In this document: positions 16,531 to 26,728 of the stretch, one piece after another
Position numbering within the stretch: position 1 is the stretch's first letter
How the letters are laid out: each line of letters starts with the position of its first letter
DNA from: Peptostreptococcus faecalis
GTDB lineage: Bacteria > Bacillota > Clostridia > Peptostreptococcales > Peptostreptococcaceae
DNA: 64,000 nucleotides
Assembly: GCF_900240845.1 (NCBI RefSeq)
Contig: NZ_OERU01000001.1
Coordinates: forward strand, 455,079-519,078
Reading direction: 5' to 3'
Made by a program: the position numbers and the translations under genes
The notes under the pieces: model-generated
What the model saw: the letters and a program-made list of their open reading frames with translations, nothing else
What the model was told of the DNA's origin: nothing
The model's database searches: none

Positions 16531-19500
16531 TGGGTACAAAATGGACAGTTGAACAAAAACTTGCAATTGATAGCAGGGGCAGTAACCTACTTGTATCTGC
16601 TGCTGCTGGATCTGGAAAGACCGCTGTATTGATTGAGAGGATAATTCAATTAATACTTGATAAAGATAATCCAATAGATATAGATAGGCTACTAGTCGTT
16701 ACATTTACAAATGCAGCTGCCTCTGAGATGAGAGAGAGAGTAGGAGTTGCAATAGAAAAAGAGCTAGAAAAAAATCCTGAAGATACACATCTTCAAAGAC
16801 AGCTTTTACTTTTGAGTAAGGCTGATATTACTACAATAGACTCATTTTGTGGAAATGTTCTTAAAAATAATTTTCACGTTACAGATTTAGATCCTAATAT
16901 TAAAGTAGGTGATCCTACTGAGATAAATTTGATTGCATCTGAAGTAATGAAGGAAGTATTTGAGAAATTATATCAGTCAAAAGATGAAGGCTTTTTAAAG
17001 ATAGTAGATTTATATTCTAAAAAAAATAATGATGATGCACTAGAAGGTCTAATTCTTACTTTGAATAATTTTATCAATTCTTCACCATATCCAAATGACT
17101 GGCTAGATAATTCAGCAGAAGAATTTAATACAAGTTCAAAAAATGATTCTTACTACATTGAAAACTACATGATACCTGCTGTAGAAGATATGTCAAAGAA
17201 TATAAATGCACATGCTCTGTTTTTTGAGAAAGGTTTTGAAGAATTAGCTCAAAATGAACTTTTATTAGACTTGTACAATATATTAAGTGAATGTGCAGAG
17301 GAGTTAAAAAATATAAAATCCAAGATTGAATTATTTTTTGAGAATAAAGATATAAGTTCCTGGGAAGAACTCAAAGATTCGGTAGATAAGGCAGTAAAAA
17401 TAAAATCAGGAAATACTTCTTTTAGAAAAAAAGATCCAGAGGCAAAGGGAATATATGATGAAATAAAAAGTGAAAAAGATGCTTCAATAAAAGGCATTAG
17501 AGAAGAGTTTAATAAAATTGATTTCGATATTGACTATATAAAGAGGGAAAATGAAGTTTTATACCCTTATATGAGAGCAGTTTCCAATGTATGTAAGGAG
17601 TTTAGAAATGCTTTTGCAGCAAAAAAGAGGAGCATGGGATTAGTCGATTTTTCAGATATAGAACATTATGCCTTGGATATATTGACGGACAGAGATGATG
17701 AAGGCAATATAGTTCCATCAAAAATAGCTATTTCTTATAGAGAAAAATATGAGGAAGTATTTACAGACGAGTATCAGGATAGCAATTCAGTGCAAGAGTT
17801 GATATTATCAATGGTCTCAAGAAAAGAAGTTCCAAATAGATTCATGGTTGGAGATGTAAAGCAGAGCATATATAGGTTTAGACAAGCAGAGCCAGAAATT
17901 TTTATGCAAAAATATAAAAGTTATGAAGAGTATACAGATGATAAAGATATTCTGAATAAAAAAATAATGTTGTATAAAAATTTTAGAAGTAGAAAAGAAG
18001 TTTTAGAAGGTTGTAATTATGTTTTTAGAGAAATTATGAGAGAAGAAACTGGTGAATTAGATTACACAGAAGACGAAAGATTAAATCCAAGTGCTGATTT
18101 TAAAGAGATAGAACTGGATAATGCTTATGCAGGAGGACCGATTGAAATACATTTAATTGATGAATCAAAAGAAGATACAATTGATGAATTAAGTGATTCT
18201 GAGGATAACGAAATTTTAGATTTGTATGATGAGGAAGAACTAGAAGATATAAAGTCTTTTAGAGCAGAGTGTGTAAATATATCAGATATAATATATAAAA
18301 TGGTATTAGCCGAAGATAGTGAAAATAAGTACATGGTATATGACAAGGATAAAGAAGATTATAGAAGAGTTGAATTTAAAGATATTGTAATTTTGATGAG
18401 ATCTATAAAATCAAAGGCTACAATTGTGGAAGAAGTACTGACAGAGGCTGGTATACCTGTGTATTCAGAATCTGGTGGAGACTTTTTTTCGGCTTTTGAA
18501 GTAGAAATATTTATGAATTTATTAAAAATCATAGATAATCCTATGCAAGATATTGCATTAATATCAGTGATGAGATCCCCTATATTTGGATTTAATACAG
18601 TGGAGTTAGCTAAAATAAAAGTAAGAAATAAAGGTGTATCTTTTTATGAAGCTCTCTTGAATGAAAGTAAAAACTGTATAAAATCAGAAAACCAAGATGA
18701 TGAAAGTATAGATAAAAGTAAATCCCTTGTAGGTGAGATTGAAGTGAATAGAAATGAAACTGTTTCAGATACTATTGAAATTGATGAAGATGAAATTAAG
18801 TTGAGATCTAAAATAGATGTATTTATTGATTCAATTGACAAATATAGAAAGAAATCCACCATTATTCCTATAGATGAATTTATTTGGTATCTATTTAAAG
18901 AAACTGGATATTACAAATATATTGGGATGTTGCCACTAGGTGAACAAAGGCAAAATAACCTTATGCTTTTATTTGAAAGGGCTAGAAAATATGAAAAAAC
19001 TTCATATAAAGGTTTATTTAACTTTATAAATTATGTAGATAGAATAAAATCTAGGTCAGATGATTTTGGAGAAGCAAAATTAATTTCTGAAAGTGCGAAC
19101 GTAGTCAGAGTAATGAGCATACATAAAAGTAAAGGTCTGGAATTTCCAGTAGTAATAGTTGCAAATTCAAATAAAAGATTTAATAAAAGTTCAAATAAAT
19201 CAGATTTATTACTCCATCAAAAATTAGGTTATGGACCTAAGGTAGTGAATTTTGAAAAAAAGGTAACTTATGATAGTTTGTCTAGAAAGATAATAAAAAA
19301 TAGAGAAACAAATGAAAGTTTGGCGGAAGAAATGAGACTTTTATATGTTGCAATGACTAGGGCAAAAGAGAAGTTGATTTTTACAGGAACTGTCAAAGAC
19401 TATGAAAAAAGTGAGGAAAACTGGAAGGGTGTCAGAAGAAATTTAGATGGCAATTTAGATAGTGTTGCTATACTTTCAACAAAAAGTTATCTAGACTGGA

Positions 19501-20645
19501 TAATGCCAACAATAATAAATATGTCCCCTAGAGAAAGTACTTTAGATGTTCGCCAAGAAGAGAAAAAATATATAGGTTATAAAGATTGCAAGTGGATAAT
19601 AGATACTAGAAGTAAACAAAGTGCATATATAAATTATAAAAAAGCATGTTTTAAAAATAGCATAATGGAAGAAAGTTTAGAAGAAAAAATATTGGAACTT
19701 GATAATATCGATTCAAGCGATATAGAAGATATTGACTTAGATGAAAACCAAGAAAACAAGGAAAAAATTTACTTTGAAAAGATATCCAATCTATTAAATG
19801 ATAAATTTGATTCTAAGTACAAATACGAATCGACTGCATTTAAGCCATCTAGCATATCCGTATCTGAAGTTAAAAAGTTGATTTCAGATGAAGAAGAGGA
19901 GCAAATGCATGAAAATCTATATTCCTCAAAAAATACTTCACAGCTAAAAATTCCTGAATTTATGCATTCTAAAGTAGAGAAAATGGAATTTAATTCAGCT
20001 GAAAAAGGTAGTATATTCCACTTGGTTATGCAATTAATTGAGTTTGATAAATTTGAAGGTTTGTTACAAATGGGAGATACAGATGCTCCAAAAAAAGAAA
20101 GTATAGTAGAAACTCAGAAAGAAGAAAAAACAGATACTTATAAAAAAGAAAATGCTAAAATTTACGATGAAGATTCATATATCAAAAAGGAAATAAGAAA
20201 TCAAATTGAAAATTTAGTCAAAAAGAATATCTTATCTGAGGAAGAAGCTAGTACTGTAAATACATATTGGATTTTTAGATTTATAAAGTCTCCTATATTT
20301 AGAGAGATATTGAAGTCAAATCGAAAAAACAAATTATACAAAGAAAAAGCAATCAATTACAGCGTCAATATAAATAGTATTTATAAGAATGAAGGAATTA
20401 GAGACGGCGAAAGATTGATGTTGGTCGGGATTGTAGATTTGTTTTTTGAAGATGATAAAGGTGATATAGTATTGCTTGACTATAAGACAGATTTTGTAAA
20501 TGATGAAAATTTTAATGAAGTAGTATCAAAATATGATATTCAATTAGAGTTATATAAAAAAGCACTTGAAGAAATTTCTGGAAAGAGAGTATCTAAAAAA
20601 TACATATATCTTTTCAATAGATCTAAGCTTGTTGAATACGAATAA
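16530..20645 (+). CDS. addA: ATP-dependent helicase/nuclease subunit AddA
   Basis: 1371 residues from GTG 16530 (TAGTG overlap with addB, GGAGG upstream). Motif I is AAAGSGKT (24-31), motif II is FTDEYQD (~413-418), motif III is VGDVKQSIYRFRQAEP, motif V has SIHKSKGLEFPVV and motif VI has LLYVAMTRAKEK. The C-terminal RecB nuclease shows GIVDLFF and LLDYKTDF (~1317) then QLELYKKAL. It supplies the 3'-5' motor and one nuclease of AddAB. It is longer than typical AddA (about 1230) because of acidic, low-complexity insertions near residues 545-575, 710-760 and 1050-1085. The AddAB function is firm; the insertions look like lineage-specific linkers. Confidence 0.95.
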   Translation: MGTKWTVEQKLAIDSRGSNLLVSAAAGSGKTAVLIERIIQLILDKDNPIDIDRLLVVTFTNAAASEMRERVGVAIEKELEKNPEDTHLQRQLLLLSKADITTIDSFCGNVLKNNFHVTDLDPNIKVGDPTEINLIASEVMKEVFEKLYQSKDEGFLKIVDLYSKKNNDDALEGLILTLNNFINSSPYPNDWLDNSAEEFNTSSKNDSYYIENYMIPAVEDMSKNINAHALFFEKGFEELAQNELLLDLYNILSECAEELKNIKSKIELFFENKDISSWEELKDSVDKAVKIKSGNTSFRKKDPEAKGIYDEIKSEKDASIKGIREEFNKIDFDIDYIKRENEVLYPYMRAVSNVCKEFRNAFAAKKRSMGLVDFSDIEHYALDILTDRDDEGNIVPSKIAISYREKYEEVFTDEYQDSNSVQELILSMVSRKEVPNRFMVGDVKQSIYRFRQAEPEIFMQKYKSYEEYTDDKDILNKKIMLYKNFRSRKEVLEGCNYVFREIMREETGELDYTEDERLNPSADFKEIELDNAYAGGPIEIHLIDESKEDTIDELSDSEDNEILDLYDEEELEDIKSFRAECVNISDIIYKMVLAEDSENKYMVYDKDKEDYRRVEFKDIVILMRSIKSKATIVEEVLTEAGIPVYSESGGDFFSAFEVEIFMNLLKIIDNPMQDIALISVMRSPIFGFNTVELAKIKVRNKGVSFYEALLNESKNCIKSENQDDESIDKSKSLVGEIEVNRNETVSDTIEIDEDEIKLRSKIDVFIDSIDKYRKKSTIIPIDEFIWYLFKETGYYKYIGMLPLGEQRQNNLMLLFERARKYEKTSYKGLFNFINYVDRIKSRSDDFGEAKLISESANVVRVMSIHKSKGLEFPVVIVANSNKRFNKSSNKSDLLLHQKLGYGPKVVNFEKKVTYDSLSRKIIKNRETNESLAEEMRLLYVAMTRAKEKLIFTGTVKDYEKSEENWKGVRRNLDGNLDSVAILSTKSYLDWIMPTIINMSPRESTLDVRQEEKKYIGYKDCKWIIDTRSKQSAYINYKKACFKNSIMEESLEEKILELDNIDSSDIEDIDLDENQENKEKIYFEKISNLLNDKFDSKYKYESTAFKPSSISVSEVKKLISDEEEEQMHENLYSSKNTSQLKIPEFMHSKVEKMEFNSAEKGSIFHLVMQLIEFDKFEGLLQMGDTDAPKKESIVETQKEEKTDTYKKENAKIYDEDSYIKKEIRNQIENLVKKNILSEEEASTVNTYWIFRFIKSPIFREILKSNRKNKLYKEKAINYSVNINSIYKNEGIRDGERLMLVGIVDLFFEDDKGDIVLLDYKTDFVNDENFNEVVSKYDIQLELYKKALEEISGKRVSKKYIYLFNRSKLVEYE

Positions 20646-20657
20646 AGGGGGAATAAA

Positions 20658-21884
20658 ATGAGAATACTCCACACGTCGGACTGGCATCTTGGGAAAAGTT
20701 TAGAGGGAGTCTCTAGAATAGATGAACAGGAAAAATTTTGCAATGATTTTGTAGAATTAGTTGAGAAAAATGATGTTGATTTGGTATTGATTGCCGGAGA
20801 TATTTACGATACCTTCAATCCACCTGCAGCAGCGGAGAGTCTATTCTATAACACAATTGATAGACTCTCCGACAATGGAAGAAGAAGTATATTTATAATA
20901 GCTGGTAATCATGATAATCCTGAAAGGCTCGAATCTATAACTCCGCTTGTAGATAATAGAGGAGTGACGATTTTAGGATATCCTCTTAGCAGCACAAATA
21001 CTGGTATATTCGAAGGTTTTGAAAAAGTAGATACAGAAGATGGTTTTACAAAGATAAAAATAAAAGATGAAGTAATAAATATAATAAGTCTACCGTATCC
21101 TAGTGAAAAAAGACTTAATGACGTAATTAAGAATTTTGAAGATGAATCAGAAATGCAAAAATCGTACTCAAAGAAGATAGGGGAGCTTTTTTCTAAACTA
21201 GAGGAAAACTACAAAGAGGATGAAATAAATATAGCGGTATCTCACATATTTGTAGTGGGAAGTGAAATTACAGATTCAGAAAGGCGAATAGAACTAGGTG
21301 GATCATTGCTAGTAGAAAAAAAAGATTTACCCAAGAAATCGCAATACACTGCGTTAGGTCATATTCACAAACCTCAGAGAATCTCAAAAAAATTCAACGC
21401 TTATTACTCTGGTTCTCCAATTCAGTATAGTAAAAACGAGAGAAATACAGCAAAATCAGTATATATAGTAGATTTAGAAGCAGGCAAAGAGGCGGATGTA
21501 AGACAAGAGTGTCTGAATAATTATAGAGAAATAAATATGTTTAGATGCTCAAGTGTTGAAGAAGCTATAGCTATATGTGAATCTAAAAAAGATGATGATA
21601 TGTTTGCATATTTTGAGATAGAAACAGATGAAGCTATTAACGCTGAAGATATAAAGATAATGAAAAAATTGATGAGAAATATTTTGGAAATTAAGCCAAT
21701 AATCAAAAATGCAGGATACGATGAAGTAGAAGAAATATTAGATATAAATAAGTCAAATATCGATACATATTTTGAGGATTTTTATAAGACTCAAAATGAA
21801 GGGCTAGAAGTAAGTAAAGATGTATTCAATTTATTCAAAAAGCTTATAAATGATGAGGAGGTGCATACTAATGAAGCCGATTAA
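20658..21884 (+). CDS. sbcD: Exonuclease SbcCD subunit D (Mre11-type)
   Basis: 408 residues. The calcineurin-like phosphoesterase motifs are clear: HTSDWHLGK (Asp8, His10), LIAGDIYD, IIAGNHDNPERL, and later VSHIFV and LGHIHKPQ, the metal ligands of the Mre11 fold. It is the Mn-dependent nuclease partner of SbcC and acts on hairpins and protein-blocked ends. AAAGGGGGAATAAA precedes ATG 20658. Its 3' end overlaps sbcC by 14 bp. Being co-transcribed with addAB places all end-processing enzymes in one unit. Confidence 0.94.
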   Translation: MRILHTSDWHLGKSLEGVSRIDEQEKFCNDFVELVEKNDVDLVLIAGDIYDTFNPPAAAESLFYNTIDRLSDNGRRSIFIIAGNHDNPERLESITPLVDNRGVTILGYPLSSTNTGIFEGFEKVDTEDGFTKIKIKDEVINIISLPYPSEKRLNDVIKNFEDESEMQKSYSKKIGELFSKLEENYKEDEINIAVSHIFVVGSEITDSERRIELGGSLLVEKKDLPKKSQYTALGHIHKPQRISKKFNAYYSGSPIQYSKNERNTAKSVYIVDLEAGKEADVRQECLNNYREINMFRCSSVEEAIAICESKKDDDMFAYFEIETDEAINAEDIKIMKKLMRNILEIKPIIKNAGYDEVEEILDINKSNIDTYFEDFYKTQNEGLEVSKDVFNLFKKLINDEEVHTNEAD

Positions 21885-24800
21885 ACTAAGTATAGAAGGC
21901 ATAAATAGCTATGCACAAAAGCAAACTATAGATTTCAGTCAATTGATATCAAGGGGTATATTTGGTATTTTTGGTAAGACTGGAAGTGGAAAATCAACTA
22001 TTTTAGATGCAATCACATTATCGCTGTACGGAAATATTGCTAGAGGAACTAAAGAATTTATAAATTCAAGTTGTGAAAAAGCTACAGTTGAATATGAATT
22101 TGAGCTAGGATTAGGAAAAGAAAGAGAAGTATATAAGGTATCTAGGAGATTTAAAAAGAAAACTTCTGGTGATAAAGTATCCTCTGTAAGTGACTATGCA
22201 AGGTTGATGAAGAAAAATGAATTAGGTGAGTACGATGTTATAGATGACGGTGCAAAAAGTGTAAATTCTAGCATAAAAGAGATTTTAGGACTAGAGGAAA
22301 GTGACTTTTTGAAATCTGTAGTATTACCTCAAGGTAAATTCAGCGAATTTTTAACTCTTAATGGTAAAGACAGAAGAAATATGTTAGAGAGAATATTTAA
22401 TCTAGAAGAATATGGTAGCGAGCTTAGCAAAAAACTTTATAGAGAAAAAAAGATAGTTGATAATAATATAAATGTATTAAAAGCACGTATATCAGAACAC
22501 TCTGACGTCAATGAAGAGATGAGGGTGGAAACTAAATCTAAAATTGAAGAATTGACATCTCTAAAAAAAGAAGAAGAAAAAAAGTTAAAGATTGAAAAGG
22601 ATATATATGATAAATATAAGTATCTAAATTCACTACTAAAAGAGCAGCGTGAAAATTCAAAAGTACTAGATGATTTAATAAAGAAAAAGCCAGAAATAGA
22701 TAAGCTTGAGAATGTGTTAAATCTATCCGATAAAGTAAAAGATATTATTCCTGAAATTGAAAAATTTAAGAAAAGCACTTTAGAAGTAGAAAGACTAAAA
22801 AGAGATAGAGATGACTTAGAGACTAAGTATGCTAAGTCAATTGATGAAAGTAAACAGTTTACTAAAAGATTCAATGAAATAAGCTTAAAAAAAGATAAAT
22901 TAGTGCATATACTTTCTTCTAAGAAGGATATAGAGAGAATAATAGAATTAAAGCTTGAAATGAAAAGTAATTGTAATGAAGAAGATAAAACTTCTAAGGA
23001 ATTAGAAAAAAGAAAAAAGAACTTATCTGAGATAGGCGATAAAATTGTAAAAAACAATGAAAAAATAAATTCTATTAAGCTTGATATAGAATTGTTGGAA
23101 AAGAAAATAGAAGAAAATAAAGTAGACAAAACTTATAAGACTATAGTAGAAGAAGGATTTTCTCTAGAAAAAGAATTATCCAATATTGAACTTGAAAAAT
23201 CTAAGCAAAAAAATAATATAAGTGCAGAAGAAAAATTGATTGAAGAATTAAATATTGAAAAAAACAATCTTAGCAAAGAAATAAATACTATTGGTGAAGA
23301 GGTAGCAAATCTTCAAACTAAATTAAAAGAAATAGAAAATATAGAAGTTCTTAGTGATGAAGAGATGAACTCTCTGTCTGATAAAATTATAAATTTAGAC
23401 AAAGAAATAATTTTTGCAAAAGACATAGAAGACAATATAGATAAGCTAAAGTCTAAAATAAAAGAAAATGAAAAAACTATAAAAAATAGTGACGAAAATA
23501 AAAAAAATATCCAAGAAAATATAAATATGTTAGACATTGAGCTAAATAAACTAAAAGAAATCAGCGATAAATTTACGATAGAACAAATGTCATCATCTAT
23601 AAGAAATATATGGATGGAACACTTTTCACATGGAGATTCTTGTCCTGTATGCGGTAGTAAAGTGGATAATTTAGTAGAAAGTGAAGAAGTTATCGGAGAA
23701 GACATCGAGTACAAAGAGCAAATAATACATTTGGAAAAAGACAGAGAAGAGTTAAATGCAGAATGTATTAAACTAGAAACAATTATTGAGTACAATAAAA
23801 AAGCTAAAATAGACTTAGAAGGCGAGCTTAAAAATCACGAAAATAATAAAGGTGAAAAAAGTGTAAAATCCTTAATGACTGATAAAGATATTTGCGAAAA
23901 GTACTATGAAGAGCAAAAGATTAAAAAAGATGATAAATCATCAAAAATAGATGCTCTGAAGGAAAAAATATCGACAGAAGAAAACAGGATTAAGGATTTA
24001 GAGAAAGAATCTTACGGAAAAGAATCATCAATTAATGCTAAAGAGGAGAATCTTGAAACTTTCTTAAAGATGGTTGAGGATATAGAAAGTCGTAGATATG
24101 ACATACTGGATAAGATAGAGAAAATTAAGATCAAATCTAAGATATCTTCCTTTGAAGAAGAAAGAATATTAATAAAAGAAAAAGAGGAAATATTAGAAGA
24201 AACTCAACTGAATAAAAGTAATAAATCATCTGAATTAGAAGAAATACAAAATGAAAAAACGAAGTTAGAATCAGAAAAAAACTCTGAGAATACACAATGT
24301 GCAATTTTATCAGAGAAAAATTCCACTATCAAGAAAAAAATAGATGAAATAGAAATTTCACTAAAAAAAATAATGGAAATTACAGACTTTGATGACTTAT
24401 TAAACACAGTATATGATGAAAAAGAAGATACCGCTACAATTATAAATACTCAAAACAACAATATATCCATAATAGATTCTGAAGTAAACTCATATAAAAA
24501 ATTATTAAGTGATATAGATATATATTGCAATAATATAGCCGAAAGATATGGTGTTTTAAAATCAGATTTAGAAGTAGCGAATAAAAACGTAGAAACTTTA
24601 GATAAGAAAATTGGTGAAAATAAAGTAGAGTTGAACCTTAATGAAAAACAATCTAAAGAATATAAAGAAGTAGTAGATTTAAGAATAAAAACTATAGGTA
24701 TTAATAGTGTGGAAGAAGTCGAAACCGCATATTTAGGTGAAAATATTTCTGAAGAGTATAGAGTGAAGATAAAAGATTATAATGATTTGATGATAAAAAT

Positions 24801-25524
24801 TAAATTAAAAATATCTGATATTGAAAATAAACTCGATGGAAACATAATAGAGGATTTTACTCTTAGTGAAAAAGAAGATGTATATAAATCTATAGAAAAA
24901 GTATTAGAAAATCTAAGAAGTGAACTGACAAAGGAAACTTATAAGCTAGGTGATATTGAAAAGAGGCTTGAAGTTGTGAAAGAAATTCATAAAGAGTTAT
25001 TGTCCAAAGAAAAAGAGATGGATAGTATTTTGCAGTTAGAAAAGTTACTAAAAGGAAATAAGTTTGTAGAGTACTTGTCACAAATTTATTTGAAAAATAT
25101 TGTATTTGATGCATCACAGAGGCTGGATCAAATTACAAACGGAAGGTATTCATTGGAGATAGATTCAAACTACTTATTTGTAATTAGAGATAACTTTAAT
25201 GGAGGTTTAAGAAGATCGGCAGACACCTTATCTGGAGGAGAAACATTTTTAACATCTCTTTCATTGGCTCTGGCGCTATCGTCTCAGATTCAATTAAAGG
25301 GAAGTGCACCACTAGAATTTTTCTTCTTAGATGAAGGTTTTGGGACACTTGATAGTGAATTGTTAGATACAGTAATGGAATCTCTAGAAAAATTACATAG
25401 CAAAACAATGAGCGTAGGTATAATATCCCATGTTGAAGAATTAAAAAATAGAATACCAATAAAATTAATTGTTGAAATGGATGATGCTAACTCAACATCT
25501 GTATCAAGGATAGAATTATCATAA
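21871..25524 (+). CDS. sbcC: Exonuclease SbcCD subunit C (Rad50-type ATPase)
   Basis: 1217 residues from ATG 21871, which has GAGGAGGTG 8 bp upstream; an earlier in-frame ATG (21850) lies before that site. Walker A GKTGSGKST (35-43) is near the start. Two long coiled-coil arms, rich in Lys and Glu, flank a zinc hook CPVC (~591-594). Near the end are the signature TLSGGETFLTSLSLALALS and Walker B FFLDEGFGTLD. This is the full SMC/Rad50 layout and the ATPase of the SbcCD nuclease. It is the last gene of the operon and ends before a bidirectional terminator. Confidence 0.95.
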   Translation: MKPIKLSIEGINSYAQKQTIDFSQLISRGIFGIFGKTGSGKSTILDAITLSLYGNIARGTKEFINSSCEKATVEYEFELGLGKEREVYKVSRRFKKKTSGDKVSSVSDYARLMKKNELGEYDVIDDGAKSVNSSIKEILGLEESDFLKSVVLPQGKFSEFLTLNGKDRRNMLERIFNLEEYGSELSKKLYREKKIVDNNINVLKARISEHSDVNEEMRVETKSKIEELTSLKKEEEKKLKIEKDIYDKYKYLNSLLKEQRENSKVLDDLIKKKPEIDKLENVLNLSDKVKDIIPEIEKFKKSTLEVERLKRDRDDLETKYAKSIDESKQFTKRFNEISLKKDKLVHILSSKKDIERIIELKLEMKSNCNEEDKTSKELEKRKKNLSEIGDKIVKNNEKINSIKLDIELLEKKIEENKVDKTYKTIVEEGFSLEKELSNIELEKSKQKNNISAEEKLIEELNIEKNNLSKEINTIGEEVANLQTKLKEIENIEVLSDEEMNSLSDKIINLDKEIIFAKDIEDNIDKLKSKIKENEKTIKNSDENKKNIQENINMLDIELNKLKEISDKFTIEQMSSSIRNIWMEHFSHGDSCPVCGSKVDNLVESEEVIGEDIEYKEQIIHLEKDREELNAECIKLETIIEYNKKAKIDLEGELKNHENNKGEKSVKSLMTDKDICEKYYEEQKIKKDDKSSKIDALKEKISTEENRIKDLEKESYGKESSINAKEENLETFLKMVEDIESRRYDILDKIEKIKIKSKISSFEEERILIKEKEEILEETQLNKSNKSSELEEIQNEKTKLESEKNSENTQCAILSEKNSTIKKKIDEIEISLKKIMEITDFDDLLNTVYDEKEDTATIINTQNNNISIIDSEVNSYKKLLSDIDIYCNNIAERYGVLKSDLEVANKNVETLDKKIGENKVELNLNEKQSKEYKEVVDLRIKTIGINSVEEVETAYLGENISEEYRVKIKDYNDLMIKIKLKISDIENKLDGNIIEDFTLSEKEDVYKSIEKVLENLRSELTKETYKLGDIEKRLEVVKEIHKELLSKEKEMDSILQLEKLLKGNKFVEYLSQIYLKNIVFDASQRLDQITNGRYSLEIDSNYLFVIRDNFNGGLRRSADTLSGGETFLTSLSLALALSSQIQLKGSAPLEFFFLDEGFGTLDSELLDTVMESLEKLHSKTMSVGIISHVEELKNRIPIKLIVEMDDANSTSVSRIELS

Positions 25525-25622
25525 TGTAGGGGAGTATGTAATTATTACAATGCATCAAGAGTATAATTATTATAGTGTATTGAAAGCATAATTATCTTAA
25601 CATTATAGCTCCATAGCAAAAC

Positions 25623-25661
25623 AAAATGCCCTTACTAGACTTATAGTCTAGAGGGCATTTT
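25623..25661. terminator. Bidirectional terminator between sbcC and nadK
   Basis: AAAATGCCCT (25623-25632) pairs with AGGGCATTTT (25652-25661), with an inner stem CTAGAC/GTCTAG. It has A/T tracts on both sides and lies between convergent genes, so it serves both. Confidence 0.88.
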
Positions 25662-25673
25662 CTATTGATAAAT

Positions 25674-26540
25674 TTACTTTGTTCTATTTCTATTAGATCT
25701 TAATTCATTGGCTTTATAATCATATGTTTTTAAGAATTTCATGTAAACTCTATCCCAAAACTCATAGTCGCTAAGCCTTAAGAGTTTTATTTTTTTATTT
25801 GTCTGTTTTGTTATTATTTTTGTAACACCATTATGTTTTGTTTCTTCTCCGTCGACGACTATCAATATAGATTCATCGCTTTTGTATTCAGGATTTATTG
25901 ATACTTCACAGTCATCTGCTGGAAGTATAATACTAGATGTGAAGCTTCTAAAAGCATTTGTACTAATTGGAGAAATAGGTGTAATCTGCATAATTTTTAG
26001 CCTGTTGTCTACTATACTTCCTCCGGCTGAATAATTGTATGCAGTTGAACCAGTAGAAGTAGAAATAATCAATCCGTCACCGCTGAACGTCTCCATATAA
26101 TTGCCATTTACGAAAAGATTTAAATGAGCAGTTCTAGATTTATTCCCTCTTACGACGACTTCATTAATTGCATAATCGATTTGTACATCAGAATCTTCTC
26201 CATATATATAGAATTCTAACAGATTTAATTCGTTGACTTCATATTCAGAGTTTAGATAGCTATCTATAAAGAAGTCAATCTCCTTTTCATCTGGAAGTAT
26301 TTCTGCAAAAAATCCTAGGTGCCCTGTATTTACACAAAAAAAAGGAACATCTGGAAAGTTTAATTCTCTGGCAGTTTTTAAAAAAGAACCATCTCCACCG
26401 ACTGATATTACAAGTTCTGTTTCGGGAGTCAAATTTTCACTAGTGCTAAATCCTGCAGAGATAAATTTGTCTATCAGAATTTTTTTTATATTTTTTGAGA
26501 TTTCTAGGTTGTTTGTTCTTAAAGTAATATTTTTAATCAT
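25674..26540 (-). CDS. nadK: NAD kinase
   Basis: 288 residues. ATG at 26540 is chosen, as GGAGGG lies 5 bp upstream and the GTG two codons earlier abuts it. GGDGS (48-52, catalytic Asp50), NTGHLGFFAEI and the SGDGLIISTSTGSTAYNYSAGG region are the NadK signatures. It phosphorylates NAD+ to NADP+, controlling the NADPH pool. In many Firmicutes nadK is linked to recN and argR; here it stands alone, divergent from an RluA gene. No unusual features. Confidence 0.94.
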   Translation of the reverse strand: MIKNITLRTNNLEISKNIKKILIDKFISAGFSTSENLTPETELVISVGGDGSFLKTARELNFPDVPFFCVNTGHLGFFAEILPDEKEIDFFIDSYLNSEYEVNELNLLEFYIYGEDSDVQIDYAINEVVVRGNKSRTAHLNLFVNGNYMETFSGDGLIISTSTGSTAYNYSAGGSIVDNRLKIMQITPISPISTNAFRSFTSSIILPADDCEVSINPEYKSDESILIVVDGEETKHNGVTKIITKQTNKKIKLLRLSDYEFWDRVYMKFLKTYDYKANELRSNRNRTK

Positions 26541-26591
26541 AGACACCCTCCTTTTCTATGATTATATCACAGCAAATAATGACTTGGTAAA

Positions 26592-26632
26592 ATAAACTAA
26601 CATATTATAAAAAATAATATGCGTTAGTTTAT
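26592..26632. promoter_or_regulatory. Long inverted repeat in the nadK/rluA divergent region
   Basis: AAACTAACATATTAT pairs with ATAATATG(CG)TTAGTTT across a short A-rich loop, with a 2-nt bulge. It lies between divergent genes, so it is not a 3' terminator of either. It could be an operator or a leader hairpin of nadK. Confidence 0.5.
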
Positions 26633-26679
26633 ACTTATTAAGCTGTATTTAAAAACCTTTGTATATAATCACTTTGTTA

Positions 26680-26688
26680 TGATATAAT
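26680..26688 (+). promoter_or_regulatory. Extended -10 promoter of the RluA gene
   Basis: TGA-TATAAT (26680-26688) lies 41 bp before the GTG start. The same 9-mer serves the operon at 8238 and recX at 56568. Confidence 0.6.
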
Positions 26689-26728
26689 TACTTAGTATGT
26701 CAAAAAAAATTAAAAGAGGTTTGAAACT

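Noticed and set aside
22437-23129. 230-codon open frame on the minus strand within sbcC
   Set aside because: It lies opposite the coiled-coil region of sbcC, is Ser/Leu/Phe-rich from AT-rich antisense codons, and has no domain. The same holds for minus-strand frames at 5732-6295, 6356-6901, 40484-41026, 43050-43598 and 44302-44979.
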